A DNA stretch of 64,000 bases from Flavobacterium lindanitolerans (GTDB lineage: Bacteria > Bacteroidota > Bacteroidia > Flavobacteriales > Flavobacteriaceae), in contig NZ_PJND01000008.1 in assembly GCF_002846575.1 (NCBI RefSeq), forward strand, positions 248,001 through 312,000, read 5' to 3'. Positions within the stretch are counted from its first letter, which is position 1, and each line of letters opens with the position of its first letter. Of this stretch, positions 8,022-16,160 are shown piece after piece. The position numbers and the translations under genes were made by a program. Under the pieces are notes generated by a model. That model ran no database searches and was not told the DNA's origin. It saw only the letters and a list, made by a program, of their open reading frames with translations.

Positions 8022-9140
8022 TTATTTTATTCTCTTTTTCCTGTTGGTTTCATAATCTTCAAAAATCATTTCGCCCAAACCTTTCAATCCTGTATAGAAT
8101 GCTTTTCCTTGATTGGCTTCTGTAAAATAATTGACAAATTGCTGCAAATACGGGTCATTGGCAATCATAAAAGTCGTGATTGGAATATGCAGTTTTCTCG
8201 CCTGCTGTGCCATGGCATAACATTTATCAACAATATAATCATCGAGCCCATAACTGTTCATATAATACGAACCATCCCGTTTGCGTATGCAGCTTGGCTT
8301 ACCATCCGTTATCATAAAAATCTGCTTGTTGGTATTTCGTTTTCTACGCAACAAATCCATTGCCAGCTCTAATCCTGCCACTGTATTGGTATGGTATGGG
8401 CCTACTTTAAGATAAGGCAAATCTTTTATAGCAATTGGCCAGGCATCATTTCCAAACACCAATATATCGAGCGTGTCTTTCGGATATCGGGTAGTAATCA
8501 GTTCTGCCAGAGCCATCGCAACTTTTTTGGCCGGCGTGATACGGTCTTCTCCATACAAAATCATACTGTGGCTGATATCAATCATCAACACGGTACTCAT
8601 CTGTGCCTTGAATTGGGCATCTTCCACCACCAAATCATCTTCCGTCAGTTTAAAACTTTCGATACCATTATTGACCTGGGCATTTTTCAGGCTTTCCGTC
8701 AAAGAAATTCGTTCGAGGCTGTCTCCAAAATGAAATTCCCTGAATTCTCCGGTATGCTCGTCTCCGCTTCCTGAATATTTTGTTTTGTGGTTTCCTGAAC
8801 CGCTTCGTTTCAGATTTCCAAAAATCTGTTCGAGTGCCTGCTGGCGTATGGCTCGTTCTGTTTTTGACGTAATGGCGAGGCCGCCAGAACCGTCATCTTT
8901 TATTTCTTCCCGTATGTATCCTTTTTTCTTAAGGTCTTCGATAAAGTCATCAATAGTATAGCTTGAATCTGTCAGTTTATATTCCTTGTCCAGTTCACGA
9001 AGCCAATCTATCGCTTCGTCAAAATCGCCTGAAGTGTGCGTTATTAGTTCTTTGAAAATTTCGAAGAGTTTATCAAAAGGAGACAAATCTGGAGCTTCGT
9101 ATTTTTTGAATAAGAAGCCTTTTCTTTTATTAGTTTCCAT
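8022..9140 (-). CDS. VWA-domain protein, partner of the AAA+ ATPase
   Basis: 372 residues, no signal peptide or transmembrane segment, so probably cytoplasmic. Residues about 180-365 form a von Willebrand A domain with an intact MIDAS motif DISHS (188-192) and a later metal-site Asp in MITDGKPS. The N-terminal ~170 residues are charged and helical, with a Gly/Ser/Lys-rich linker around 112-130. It is the first gene of a two-gene unit with the MoxR-like ATPase; the ATPase start is 44 bases downstream. Confidence 0.88.
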   Translation of the reverse strand: METNKRKGFLFKKYEAPDLSPFDKLFEIFKELITHTSGDFDEAIDWLRELDKEYKLTDSSYTIDDFIEDLKKKGYIREEIKDDGSGGLAITSKTERAIRQQALEQIFGNLKRSGSGNHKTKYSGSGDEHTGEFREFHFGDSLERISLTESLKNAQVNNGIESFKLTEDDLVVEDAQFKAQMSTVLMIDISHSMILYGEDRITPAKKVAMALAELITTRYPKDTLDILVFGNDAWPIAIKDLPYLKVGPYHTNTVAGLELAMDLLRRKRNTNKQIFMITDGKPSCIRKRDGSYYMNSYGLDDYIVDKCYAMAQQARKLHIPITTFMIANDPYLQQFVNYFTEANQGKAFYTGLKGLGEMIFEDYETNRKKRIK

Positions 9141-9251
9141 AGATGATAAAATTACTATTTAATCAAATGTGATGGTTTGGGCACGGTATTAATTTTTAGT
9201 TAAAATGAAAGCCTGCTCCTATCGGATTGTTGACAAGTATTGATGATAATT

Positions 9252-9282
9252 TTTGGTTGCATTTGAAATTGAAATAGCTTTG
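9252..9282 (+). promoter_or_regulatory. Flavobacterial promoter of the pentapeptide-repeat gene
   Basis: TTTTG (ending 9255), then 19 bases, then TAGCTTTG at 9275-9282, a full match to the Bacteroidota -33/-7 pattern (TTG, N19, TAnnTTTG). Transcription would start near 9288, about 14 bases before the ATG. Confidence 0.75.
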
Positions 9283-9301
9283 CAGTTTCATCCAAAGATT
9301 T

Positions 9302-9874
9302 ATGACCGATTATATTCACGACCAGAATTACGCTAATGAAGTTTATACAGAAGATGCTTTCAACCTGAAAGAATTTGAAGTTTGCCATTTTTCAAACTGC
9401 GATTTTACACGCTGTAATTTTATCGGGGTCACTTTTACGGATTGTACTTTTACCAACTGTGATTTTAGTGGTGCCCGAATCAATCATGTCGCTTTCAGGG
9501 GAGTGAATTTTATCGATTGTCAGGTATTGGATGTCAATTTTTCGATGTGCGACAGGTTGATTTTTGAAATCCATTTCAAAGACTGTATCCTGGATTTCTG
9601 CAAATTCTATGACCTGACCATGAAAGGCACAACGTTTAGCAATTGCAGTATGATAGCGCTTGATTTTATGAATACTGATTTAACCAACGTTTTGTTTGAC
9701 CATTGCAACCTGCATAAGACTGTTTTTTCCAACACAACAGCTATCAAGGCTGATTTCACAACAAGCTATAATTTTTCTATTGACCCGGAAAAGAACAAAA
9801 TCAAAAAAGCCAGCTTTTCATTAGCCGGCCTTAAGGGTTTATTGCAAAAACACGAATTGATTATCAAAGAGTGA
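9302..9874 (+). CDS. Pentapeptide-repeat protein
   Basis: 190 residues with many A(D/N)LXX-type units in the Cys/Phe-rich variant (CDFTRCNFIGVTFTDCTF, FRGVNFIDC, TFSNCSMIALDF, LTNVLFDHCNL), predicted to form a right-handed quadrilateral beta helix. There is no signal peptide. Proteins of this kind include DNA-gyrase protectors (Qnr-like), but many have no known role and nothing here picks one. The gene is monocistronic with its own promoter and ends directly against the convergent miaE stop codon. Confidence 0.88.
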   Translation: MTDYIHDQNYANEVYTEDAFNLKEFEVCHFSNCDFTRCNFIGVTFTDCTFTNCDFSGARINHVAFRGVNFIDCQVLDVNFSMCDRLIFEIHFKDCILDFCKFYDLTMKGTTFSNCSMIALDFMNTDLTNVLFDHCNLHKTVFSNTTAIKADFTTSYNFSIDPEKNKIKKASFSLAGLKGLLQKHELIIKE

Positions 9875-10468
9875 TTATCCGTGTATGGTTTCTTTCTTGC
9901 CATATTTTGCGATGACGGTCGCTTCAAATTCAAGCCATTCTTTCCAACGTTTTTCTACATCAATTCCCTGTCCATACTTTCGGGCATAGGAAATAAATGT
10001 AGTATAATGTCCGGCTTCGCTTTCCATCAGGTCTCGGTAAAATTTTGAAAGTTCCTCGTCATTGATATTTTCCGAGAGCACTTTAAAACGCTCACAGCTT
10101 CTGGCTTCAATCATGGCCGAAAAAAGCATTCTTTCTACAAATCCGGACACACGGCTTCCAGTATTACTGCGTTTCATATATTGCGCCAGCTCTCCAACAT
10201 ATTCATCTTTACGTTCGCGTCCCAGCTTTAATCCACGCTTCTTGATGATTTCATGAACCATTTCAAAATGCTCAATTTCTTCTTTAGCCAGGGCCAGCAT
10301 ATCCGTTACCAAATCCGGATATTCCGAATTGATTGTAATAATTGTAATTGCATTAGAGGCTGCCTTTTGTTCGCACCAGGCATGGTCTGTCAGTATTTCT
10401 TCAATATTGGTTTCAACAATGTTCACCCATCTTGGGTCTGTTGGCAATTTTAAACGTAGCATTGACAT
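9875..10468 (-). CDS. miaE: tRNA-(ms2io6A)-hydroxylase MiaE
   Basis: About 197 residues of the ferritin-like di-iron fold. It hydroxylates the isopentenyl chain of ms2i6A37 in tRNAs reading UNN codons. Visible iron-ligand motifs are DHAWCEQKAA, KEEIEHFEMVHEI, EARSCERF and MESEAGHY. The frame is open up to 10489, but a -7 box at 10487-10494 overlaps that longer form, so I start at the ATG at 10468 (MSMLRLKLPTD); the ATG at 10462 is also possible. MiaA, which makes the i6A precursor, is encoded at 53502. Confidence 0.93.
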   Translation of the reverse strand: MSMLRLKLPTDPRWVNIVETNIEEILTDHAWCEQKAASNAITIITINSEYPDLVTDMLALAKEEIEHFEMVHEIIKKRGLKLGRERKDEYVGELAQYMKRSNTGSRVSGFVERMLFSAMIEARSCERFKVLSENINDEELSKFYRDLMESEAGHYTTFISYARKYGQGIDVEKRWKEWLEFEATVIAKYGKKETIHG

Positions 10469-10486
10469 AGCGAATAATTTAGGTTG

Positions 10487-10494
10487 CAAATTTA
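10487..10494 (-). promoter_or_regulatory. -7 box of the miaE promoter
   Basis: On the minus strand this reads TAAATTTG, matching TAnnTTTG. Transcription would begin about 10480, some 12 bases before the chosen ATG. No clear -33 TTG is seen. Confidence 0.5.
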
Positions 10495-10508
10495 GGGATT
10501 TGTTTTTG

Positions 10509-10545
10509 AAGGTGCTAAGGTACTAAGGGTCTAAGTGGCTTAGAA
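10509..10545. repeat. CTAAGG-type intergenic repeat, single copy
   Basis: Contains ggtgctaaggtactaagg and further ctaag units. It is the same sequence family as the inverted repeats at 29723-29926, pointing to a dispersed intergenic repeat in this genome. Confidence 0.6.
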
Positions 10546-10562
10546 ACTATAAAAAACATCAA

Positions 10563-10590
10563 AAGGAACCCGATAATGAACGGATTCCTT
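10563..10590 (-). terminator. Hairpin downstream of the M56 protease gene
   Basis: A ten-base stem (aaggaacccg / cggattcctt, with one mismatch and one wobble) with an eight-base loop lies past the end of the protease operon. On the minus strand it runs into a short T stretch. Moderate terminator candidate. Confidence 0.5.
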
Positions 10591-10675
10591 CTGCCTACTA
10601 AACTCAATAACAAATTTAATTTTTGATTTTTTGATTTGATGATGATTGAAACTCTGCTGATTAGGCAGTTTTTTT

Positions 10676-12823
10676 TTAGGATTTTACAGGCTTTACTGCA
10701 TCTTTAAGATTCTGATTTGCGGAATCAAAATTGTAGTATAGGGCACTGCTATTCGGTTTCAGGTATTTTGTTGGCTTAGTATATGTGTTCCCGATAACCG
10801 CTTCACCATAGAAAATAATATTATCGCTGTTAAGCTTATAAGACGGGTTATTCAAATTGGCAATGGCTCTTTCTTTGGTTAAAACCGGAATAATCTGGCC
10901 ATTTCTATTAGGAACATCGGTACTTCCTGTTTTTTGTCCCCAGTTTTCTTTATAAACCTTTAAAAGACTGTCTTTACTAAACTTTATTTTTTGCAAGTCC
11001 AGTTGTTTTATCTTTTTGATTTCAATCATTTCTGCTTTTTTCAGCCTAAACTTAGCTTTCTGGTCTATCAGCCACAAATCTCTTTTTTCTTTCAGTGCAT
11101 CAGCCTGTACCATTTTTTCAACCAGAAGCTTATCTTTTTCTTTCATTTTAATTACAAGAAGCTCGTCATTCTCTTTTAATTTTTTAACAAGAGCATTATC
11201 GGCTTTTATCTTATCGGTAATAACACAAATTCCTGATTTTTGTGCTTCTTCAAACGTCATTGGCCTAACAATCTGATAGGTAGTACCAACAGATTTTCTG
11301 TCTTTTTCTGCCTGAATCATTGCTTTTTCATGCTCTTCCATAGCCTTTTTGTGCTTTTTCATAGCTTTTTCGTGTTCCTTCCAGACTTTTTTATCTTCTT
11401 TTTGGACTTTTTCATGCTCCTTCATAGCTATTCCATGCTTCTTCATTGCCTTATCATGCTCCTCCATGGCAATTTCATGTTCTTTCATTGCAATTTCATG
11501 TTCCTTTTTAGCCTTTTCAAATTCAACTTGTGCCTGTGAAGCTTCAGCCTCATATTGTTTGGCTTCATCATCAGATAGTGTACCTTGTTGTTGGGCTTTT
11601 TGGGCTTCATCTTTTGCTGTTTCAGCCTTTACCTTTGCCGCTTCCGCCTCAACTTTTGCTATTTCGGCTGCTTTATGTGCCTCTTGTGCTGCAATTTCTG
11701 CCTGTCGGATTTCCTCACCTTCAGACAGCTTAGCTCTTGTAAGGCCTTTCAGATATGCAATTTCAACCTTATTTTCCTTTTCGGCTGTTTTAGCTGTCGT
11801 TGCCTTCGTATTGGAACAAGCCAAAGAAAAGGTTAGCATGATAATAATACACACTGACAGAAAAGTCTTTTCAACAGTATTCAGCGACTTATTATTATCC
11901 TGGATGATGCGTTTTGCTCTGGCTAAAAGCTGGTTCTTGTTTTTTCCAAAACCCAATGCCAATTCGTTCTGCTTCATATTGTATTCCTGAAAAGAAACCA
12001 AAGCATGAATGAACTTCGATTTGCTTTGCGTGATTGTAACGGCAATATCATCGCAGCAGTTTTCTCTTTCATCTTTGATTAATGAAGATATCCAAAGAAC
12101 ACCCGGATTAAAGAAAAATAAGATTTCGGCAAAGCTTTGTAACAGATTAATAAAATAATCTTTACGTCTGATATGCGCCAGTTCATGCAATAATATCGCT
12201 TCTATCTGGTCTTGCGGAAGATGGGAAAGCAATCCTACAGGAACCAATATGATAGGCTTAAAAAAACCTGTAACCGAAGGTACTTTCACTAACTGCGATT
12301 CTAAAAGCACAATCGGTTTGCTGATGCCTAATTTCTTGCTCAGGTCTGCCACTTTGCTGCTCCAAAATTCAGGTGCATTATGAACTTTATAGTTTCGTAT
12401 TCTGTAAACATGGGTCAGGTTTCTGAAAATTCCGAAGCATTTTATGGCAAAAATCAGGAACCAGACTACTACAATTGTTGTTGCATATTGGTTAAGATAG
12501 CTTATGCTTTCTTCGAAATAATCGGGAGCAATTGCTGACGGGCCCGTAAATGTATTTTGCAATTCCGGATTTGTTCCGGCAATCATTATTGCATCCGGCT
12601 CTATGGCAATTTCCTGATGGTATTCGTAATTAAATGTAAAACCAACTGCTATTAAAAACATCACGAACAATCCTGACAGCACATTATAACGAATCGCTGC
12701 TTTGGATTTTCTTGTAAACACTATAACCAATCCGGCTAAAATAGCCAGAACCAATCCTTGCCACACTGAATGTATCAGTGTCCAGGAGATTGCCTTCAAT
12801 ATGTTTTCATTGGGCATAATCAT
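10676..12823 (-). CDS. M56 (BlaR1/MecR1-type) membrane metalloprotease with long charged C-terminal repeat region
   Basis: 715 residues. The N-terminal half (to ~340) has several membrane segments (about 14-37, 48-66, 115-131, 318-336) and a zinc-protease motif HELAH (213-217) with a likely third ligand in DERENCCDD (about 252-259). This is the M56 core that cleaves BlaI-type repressors in response to a signal. There is no penicillin-binding sensor domain at the C-terminus. Instead, ~150 residues are Ala/Glu/Lys-rich and form a coiled coil with tandem seven-residue units (KEHEIAM, EEHDKAM, KKHGIAM and variants), then a ~150-residue tail. It is the third gene of an operon with a serine hydrolase and a BlaI-like repressor, 19 bases after the repressor gene. 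Confidence 0.88.
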   Translation of the reverse strand: MIMPNENILKAISWTLIHSVWQGLVLAILAGLVIVFTRKSKAAIRYNVLSGLFVMFLIAVGFTFNYEYHQEIAIEPDAIMIAGTNPELQNTFTGPSAIAPDYFEESISYLNQYATTIVVVWFLIFAIKCFGIFRNLTHVYRIRNYKVHNAPEFWSSKVADLSKKLGISKPIVLLESQLVKVPSVTGFFKPIILVPVGLLSHLPQDQIEAILLHELAHIRRKDYFINLLQSFAEILFFFNPGVLWISSLIKDERENCCDDIAVTITQSKSKFIHALVSFQEYNMKQNELALGFGKNKNQLLARAKRIIQDNNKSLNTVEKTFLSVCIIIMLTFSLACSNTKATTAKTAEKENKVEIAYLKGLTRAKLSEGEEIRQAEIAAQEAHKAAEIAKVEAEAAKVKAETAKDEAQKAQQQGTLSDDEAKQYEAEASQAQVEFEKAKKEHEIAMKEHEIAMEEHDKAMKKHGIAMKEHEKVQKEDKKVWKEHEKAMKKHKKAMEEHEKAMIQAEKDRKSVGTTYQIVRPMTFEEAQKSGICVITDKIKADNALVKKLKENDELLVIKMKEKDKLLVEKMVQADALKEKRDLWLIDQKAKFRLKKAEMIEIKKIKQLDLQKIKFSKDSLLKVYKENWGQKTGSTDVPNRNGQIIPVLTKERAIANLNNPSYKLNSDNIIFYGEAVIGNTYTKPTKYLKPNSSALYYNFDSANQNLKDAVKPVKS
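11310..11510 (-). repeat. Seven-residue (21-bp) tandem repeats in the M56 protease
   Basis: About ten consecutive units of the form KEHEKAM encode a regular charged helix. The DNA copies vary (KEHEIAM, EEHDKAM, KKHGIAM, KEHEKVQ, KEDKKVW, KKHKKAM). Limits are approximate. Confidence 0.85.
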
Positions 12824-12842
12824 AGTCTGAATTTTTAAGTTG

Positions 12843-13220
12843 TTATTTTTTCTTGTCTAACTTATCCAAAAGGCTTCGAATCTCTTCGATTTCTTCCTGG
12901 GTTGTTTTTTTATTGCCGAGCAGCTGCATTACCAGGCTACTGCTGGAACCATTATAAAGTGCATCAACAAATTTTTCCAAAAGAAATCCTTTTGTTTTCT
13001 TTTCTTCTATTGCCGGACTGTAGACGTGCTTCATTTGAGTCTTATCGCTAACAAGCATTCCTTTTTCGGTCATAATCTGCATCAATTTTAAGGTTGATGT
13101 ATACTGAACGGCTCTTTTTTGCTCGTTAAGCTGGTCGTTTACAAATCGTACAGTCGAAGGACCAAACTGCCATAAGACTTGTAAAATTTCTAATTCTGAT
13201 TTTGTGGGTTCTGCCTGCAT
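12843..13220 (-). CDS. BlaI/MecI-family transcriptional repressor
   Basis: 125 residues. Winged-helix repressor with the family pattern LTKSELEILQVLWQFGPSTV near the N-terminus (here written from the visible TKSELEILQVLWQ) and YTSTLKLMQIMTEKGML in the wing region; the C-terminal half is the dimerisation part containing the site normally cut by BlaR1-type proteases. It lies between the serine hydrolase gene (7 bases) and the M56 protease gene (19 bases), so the three form one self-regulating unit. The palindrome at 14670-14683 is a candidate operator. Confidence 0.93.
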   Translation of the reverse strand: MQAEPTKSELEILQVLWQFGPSTVRFVNDQLNEQKRAVQYTSTLKLMQIMTEKGMLVSDKTQMKHVYSPAIEEKKTKGFLLEKFVDALYNGSSSSLVMQLLGNKKTTQEEIEEIRSLLDKLDKKK

Positions 13221-13227
13221 ATCCTGT

Positions 13228-14604
13228 CTATTTAATTTTTACGGCCTCAGAACGGACTGAGAGCTCTGGTTGTGTAACAATATATTTCGAAATTTTATTA
13301 TTCTCTGCTACAAATTCATAGAAAACTTCGGGTTGGTAACCATCAGCCAAAAATTTATTTTCTGAAATTGGAATCAGTTCCAGCTTTTGTTCTGCATTGA
13401 GCTTTGTGTAAAGCTTTCCTTTTTCAAAAAGCAATTCCCTTTCATTTCCTTTCTCCGTTTTATAAATTCCTACTATTTCTTCCATTTTTTTCTTATCTGC
13501 CTTATAAATTGGCTCAAAGAGGATGTTCCTGATTTCGGCTTGAGGAATTTTCGTGTTTTGGTTCATTGCATTTTGAAGTATAATTATAGTGCAATTGCGG
13601 TCCAGATAGCGGGCAATATAAGTTACATAGCCTGACCAACCGCCACTATGGGATGCTATTTTCCCATACAGGCTGCTTGTCGAAACTTTCCATCCAAAAC
13701 CATAATTGGTTGCTTTGCCGCTTTGGGTAGGATACGAACTAAAAATCAATTCTTTGTCCTGCTTATTGACCAACTTATCTGTATATAATGCCTGATCCCA
13801 TAACAGCAGGTCGGTTGTAGTCGAATTAACCATACCATCGCCAACGATTCCGTCAAGATAAATCGTAAAATAATCCTTGCTGATTTCATCTGGTGTGGCT
13901 AGTCTTTTAAGACTGTCCGAATAAATATATCCTTTGGTGACATCTTTGACTTTTTCAGGCTTAAACCATCTTCTGTAAACTCTTGTATCGTTCATTTTTA
14001 ATGGTTTGAAAATGTTTTCCGCCAAATAATCGCCATAACTTTTCCCGGATGCCTTTTCTATGATACTGGCCAATAAGGCATAACCCGTATTGCTGTATTC
14101 ATGTTTTTCGCCCGGTTTAAATACAACCGGAGGCTTCTTTTTAACGAACAGGTCAATAATGGTTTGGTTTGTTGCAAAACCATCGTGATTTTCTTCCTGA
14201 CTCATAAGCTCCATATAATCCGGAAGTCCTCCGGTATGCACCAGAAGGTTTTTAATCGTAATGTCATTGTACATTGACAATTCCGGTAAAAATTTGCTGA
14301 TGGGGTCGTCATACGAAAGTTTCCCTTGCTTTTGCAACAGAACAATTCCCATTGCGGTAAATTGCTTGGAAACGGAAGCCAGTTCAAAAACTGACTTGCC
14401 GGTCAGTTTTTCCTTTGCCTTGATGTCGGAATAACCGAACGATTTCTGATAAATGACCTTGCCCTTTTCTGCAATCAGGACATTGCCGTTAAATGAGCCA
14501 TCGTTTACAGCAGATTGGAACAGACTATCCAACTTTTCAGTTTTAGTCTGCGCTACTGCAACCTGCAAAAAAAAGATGGCAGAGATTGTGATTAGTTTTA
14601 CCAT
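13228..14604 (-). CDS. Secreted serine hydrolase of the class C beta-lactamase/penicillin-binding family
   Basis: 458 residues with an N-terminal signal peptide (LITISAIFFLQVAVAQ). The catalytic SxxK is SVSK in FELASVSKQFTAMG, the second motif is YSNTGY (YxN), and the third is HSGGWSGY. These are the features of the family covering AmpC, DD-peptidases and esterases. The ~100-residue C-terminal domain is typical of Bacteroidota members. True beta-lactamase activity cannot be told from sequence alone, but the location in front of blaI and M56 genes suggests a link to cell-wall stress. The hydrolase is the first gene of the operon. Confidence 0.88.
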   Translation of the reverse strand: MVKLITISAIFFLQVAVAQTKTEKLDSLFQSAVNDGSFNGNVLIAEKGKVIYQKSFGYSDIKAKEKLTGKSVFELASVSKQFTAMGIVLLQKQGKLSYDDPISKFLPELSMYNDITIKNLLVHTGGLPDYMELMSQEENHDGFATNQTIIDLFVKKKPPVVFKPGEKHEYSNTGYALLASIIEKASGKSYGDYLAENIFKPLKMNDTRVYRRWFKPEKVKDVTKGYIYSDSLKRLATPDEISKDYFTIYLDGIVGDGMVNSTTTDLLLWDQALYTDKLVNKQDKELIFSSYPTQSGKATNYGFGWKVSTSSLYGKIASHSGGWSGYVTYIARYLDRNCTIIILQNAMNQNTKIPQAEIRNILFEPIYKADKKKMEEIVGIYKTEKGNERELLFEKGKLYTKLNAEQKLELIPISENKFLADGYQPEVFYEFVAENNKISKYIVTQPELSVRSEAVKIK

Positions 14605-14655
14605 TTGATTGATGATGATATTTATTAAATAAACAATTATTTATTTTGATTAAAC

Positions 14656-14663
14656 CAAAGGTA
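14656..14663 (-). promoter_or_regulatory. -7 box of the serine hydrolase-blaI-M56 operon
   Basis: On the minus strand this reads TACCTTTG, matching TAnnTTTG, about 52 bases upstream of the ATG. No good -33 TTG; the palindrome at 14670-14683 lies in the spacer position. Confidence 0.6.
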
Positions 14664-14669
14664 GGAAAT

Positions 14670-14683
14670 TTTTCGTACGAAAA
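14670..14683. promoter_or_regulatory. Palindrome, candidate BlaI-type operator
   Basis: TTTTCGTACGAAAA is a perfect 14-base palindrome six bases upstream of the -7 box, where a bound repressor would block RNA polymerase. BlaI-type dimers bind such dyads, although this sequence differs from the classical TACAnnTGTA core. Confidence 0.5.
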
Positions 14684-14721
14684 TATTATTAGCCTATTTT
14701 TTTTTCAAAAAAATTTTTATC

Positions 14722-14753
14722 AATAAAAAAGCCCATACAAAATGTATGGGCTT
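14722..14753 (-). terminator. Terminator of glyA
   Basis: A perfect ten-base stem (aagcccatac / gtatgggctt) with a five-base loop, followed on the minus strand by a T run. Confidence 0.92.
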
Positions 14754-14775
14754 AGTCCTATTTTTTGACTTGTGA

Positions 14776-16050
14776 TTAATAAACAAAAATGGGTCTTTCG
14801 CTCATCATTTCGTTTACTTCATCAGCAATCTGCTCTAAAAGTTCTTCATTGGTATGGTCCTGAATCACTCTGTCCATTAAATCAACAATGGTTTCCATAT
14901 CTGCCTCTACCAAACCTCTGGTTGTGATTGCAGCAGTTCCTACGCGGATACCGGAAGTAACAAACGGAGATTTATCATCAAACGGAACCATGTTTTTGTT
15001 TACAGTGATTTCAGCTTTTACCAATGCATTTTCGGCTTCTTTACCTGAAATATTTTTATTTCTAAGGTCAATCAGCATCATGTGGTTGTCTGTACCACCG
15101 GAAATGATATTATAACCTCTTTTTACAAAAGCGGCTGCCATTGCTTTGGCATTTTTCTGCAACTGTCTTGCATAAGTAAAAAACTCATCAGACAAAGCTT
15201 CTCCAAAAGCGACAGCTTTAGCTGCAATGATGTGCTCTAACGGACCTCCTTGGTTTCCAGGAAAAACGGCAGCATCCAATAAAGACGACATCATTCTGAT
15301 TTCACCTTTTGGTGTTTTGATACCGAATGGGTTTTCAAAATCTTTCCCCATCAGAATCATACCACCACGTGGTCCTCTTAATGTTTTGTGGGTAGTTGTG
15401 GTTACGATATGGCAATGTGGAATCGGGTCGTTCATCAATCCTTTGGCAATCAATCCGGCCGGATGCGAAATATCGGCCATCAAAATAGCACCAACGCTAT
15501 CAGCAATTTCTCTAAAACGGGCAAAATCCATATCACGGGAATAGGCCGAAGCACCTGCGATAATCAATTTTGGTTGTTCTTTAGTAGCAACTTCCTGAAT
15601 TTTATCATAGTTCAGCAATCCTGTTTCCTGGTCAACGCCATAAAATACAGGGTGGTATAATTTACCTGAAAAGTTTACCGGAGAACCGTGCGTCAGGTGG
15701 CCACCATGGGAAAGGTCAAAACCAAGAATCTTATCTCCTGGTTTTAAGCAGGCATGGTAAACTGATGCATTAGCCTGTGACCCGGAATGTGGCTGTACGT
15801 TGGCATACTCAGCACCAAACAAAGCTTTTGCCCTGTCAATCGCAATCTGTTCGATTACGTCTACTACTTCACAGCCCCCATAGTATCTTTTACCTGGATA
15901 GCCTTCAGCATATTTATTAGTTAGTATTGAACCTGCCGCTTCAAGCACTTGGTCACTCACAAAGTTCTCGGAAGCAATCAGTTCCAATCCGTGGATTTGT
16001 CTGTCTTGTTCTTCTAATATTAAGTCAAAAATTTGTTCGTCGCGTAGCAT
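14776..16050 (-). CDS. glyA: Serine hydroxymethyltransferase
   Basis: 424 residues from [11 protein letters not shown]. It interconverts serine and glycine with tetrahydrofolate, supplying one-carbon units. Family motifs include [37 protein letters not shown], and the PLP-lysine segment [15 protein letters not shown]. The frame is open for 35 further codons upstream, but those residues do not fit the family and a -7 box lies within them, so the ATG at 16050 is the start. It is monocistronic. Confidence 0.97.
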   Translation of the reverse strand: MLRDEQIFDLILEEQDRQIHGLELIASENFVSDQVLEAAGSILTNKYAEGYPGKRYYGGCEVVDVIEQIAIDRAKALFGAEYANVQPHSGSQANASVYHACLKPGDKILGFDLSHGGHLTHGSPVNFSGKLYHPVFYGVDQETGLLNYDKIQEVATKEQPKLIIAGASAYSRDMDFARFREIADSVGAILMADISHPAGLIAKGLMNDPIPHCHIVTTTTHKTLRGPRGGMILMGKDFENPFGIKTPKGEIRMMSSLLDAAVFPGNQGGPLEHIIAAKAVAFGEALSDEFFTYARQLQKNAKAMAAAFVKRGYNIISGGTDNHMMLIDLRNKNISGKEAENALVKAEITVNKNMVPFDDKSPFVTSGIRVGTAAITTRGLVEADMETIVDLMDRVIQDHTNEELLEQIADEVNEMMSERPIFVY

Positions 16051-16076
16051 TTGATAATTTTTTGTTAATTTGAGGA

Positions 16077-16084
16077 CAAAAATA
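16077..16084 (-). promoter_or_regulatory. -7 box of glyA
   Basis: On the minus strand TATTTTTG, matching TAnnTTTG, 26 bases before the ATG. No clear -33 element. Confidence 0.5.
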
Positions 16085-16093
16085 CAAAAAGCG

Positions 16094-16124
16094 TTTGTTA
16101 AAATGCCATATAACGATATATTTG
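16094..16124 (+). promoter_or_regulatory. Flavobacterial promoter of the fumarylacetoacetase gene
   Basis: TTTG at 16094-16097, 19 bases, TATATTTG at 16117-16124. This is a full match to the -33/-7 pattern, with transcription expected from about 16130. Confidence 0.75.
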
Positions 16125-16160
16125 ATACTTGATTTATAAACAAATAAACTAACAATAATA

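Noticed and set aside
11016..11990. Long plus-strand ORFs rich in Cys, Phe and Ser opposite the M56 protease
   Set aside because: They mirror the Lys/Glu/Ala repeat region on the other strand (antisense of AAA/GAA codons) and have no start context or promoter.
10676..14604. Standard beta-lactam resistance operon
   Set aside because: The BlaR1-like protein lacks the penicillin-binding sensor domain, and the hydrolase family also holds peptidases and esterases.
16051..16155. N-terminal extension of glyA
   Set aside because: The added residues do not fit the family and cover the -7 box.
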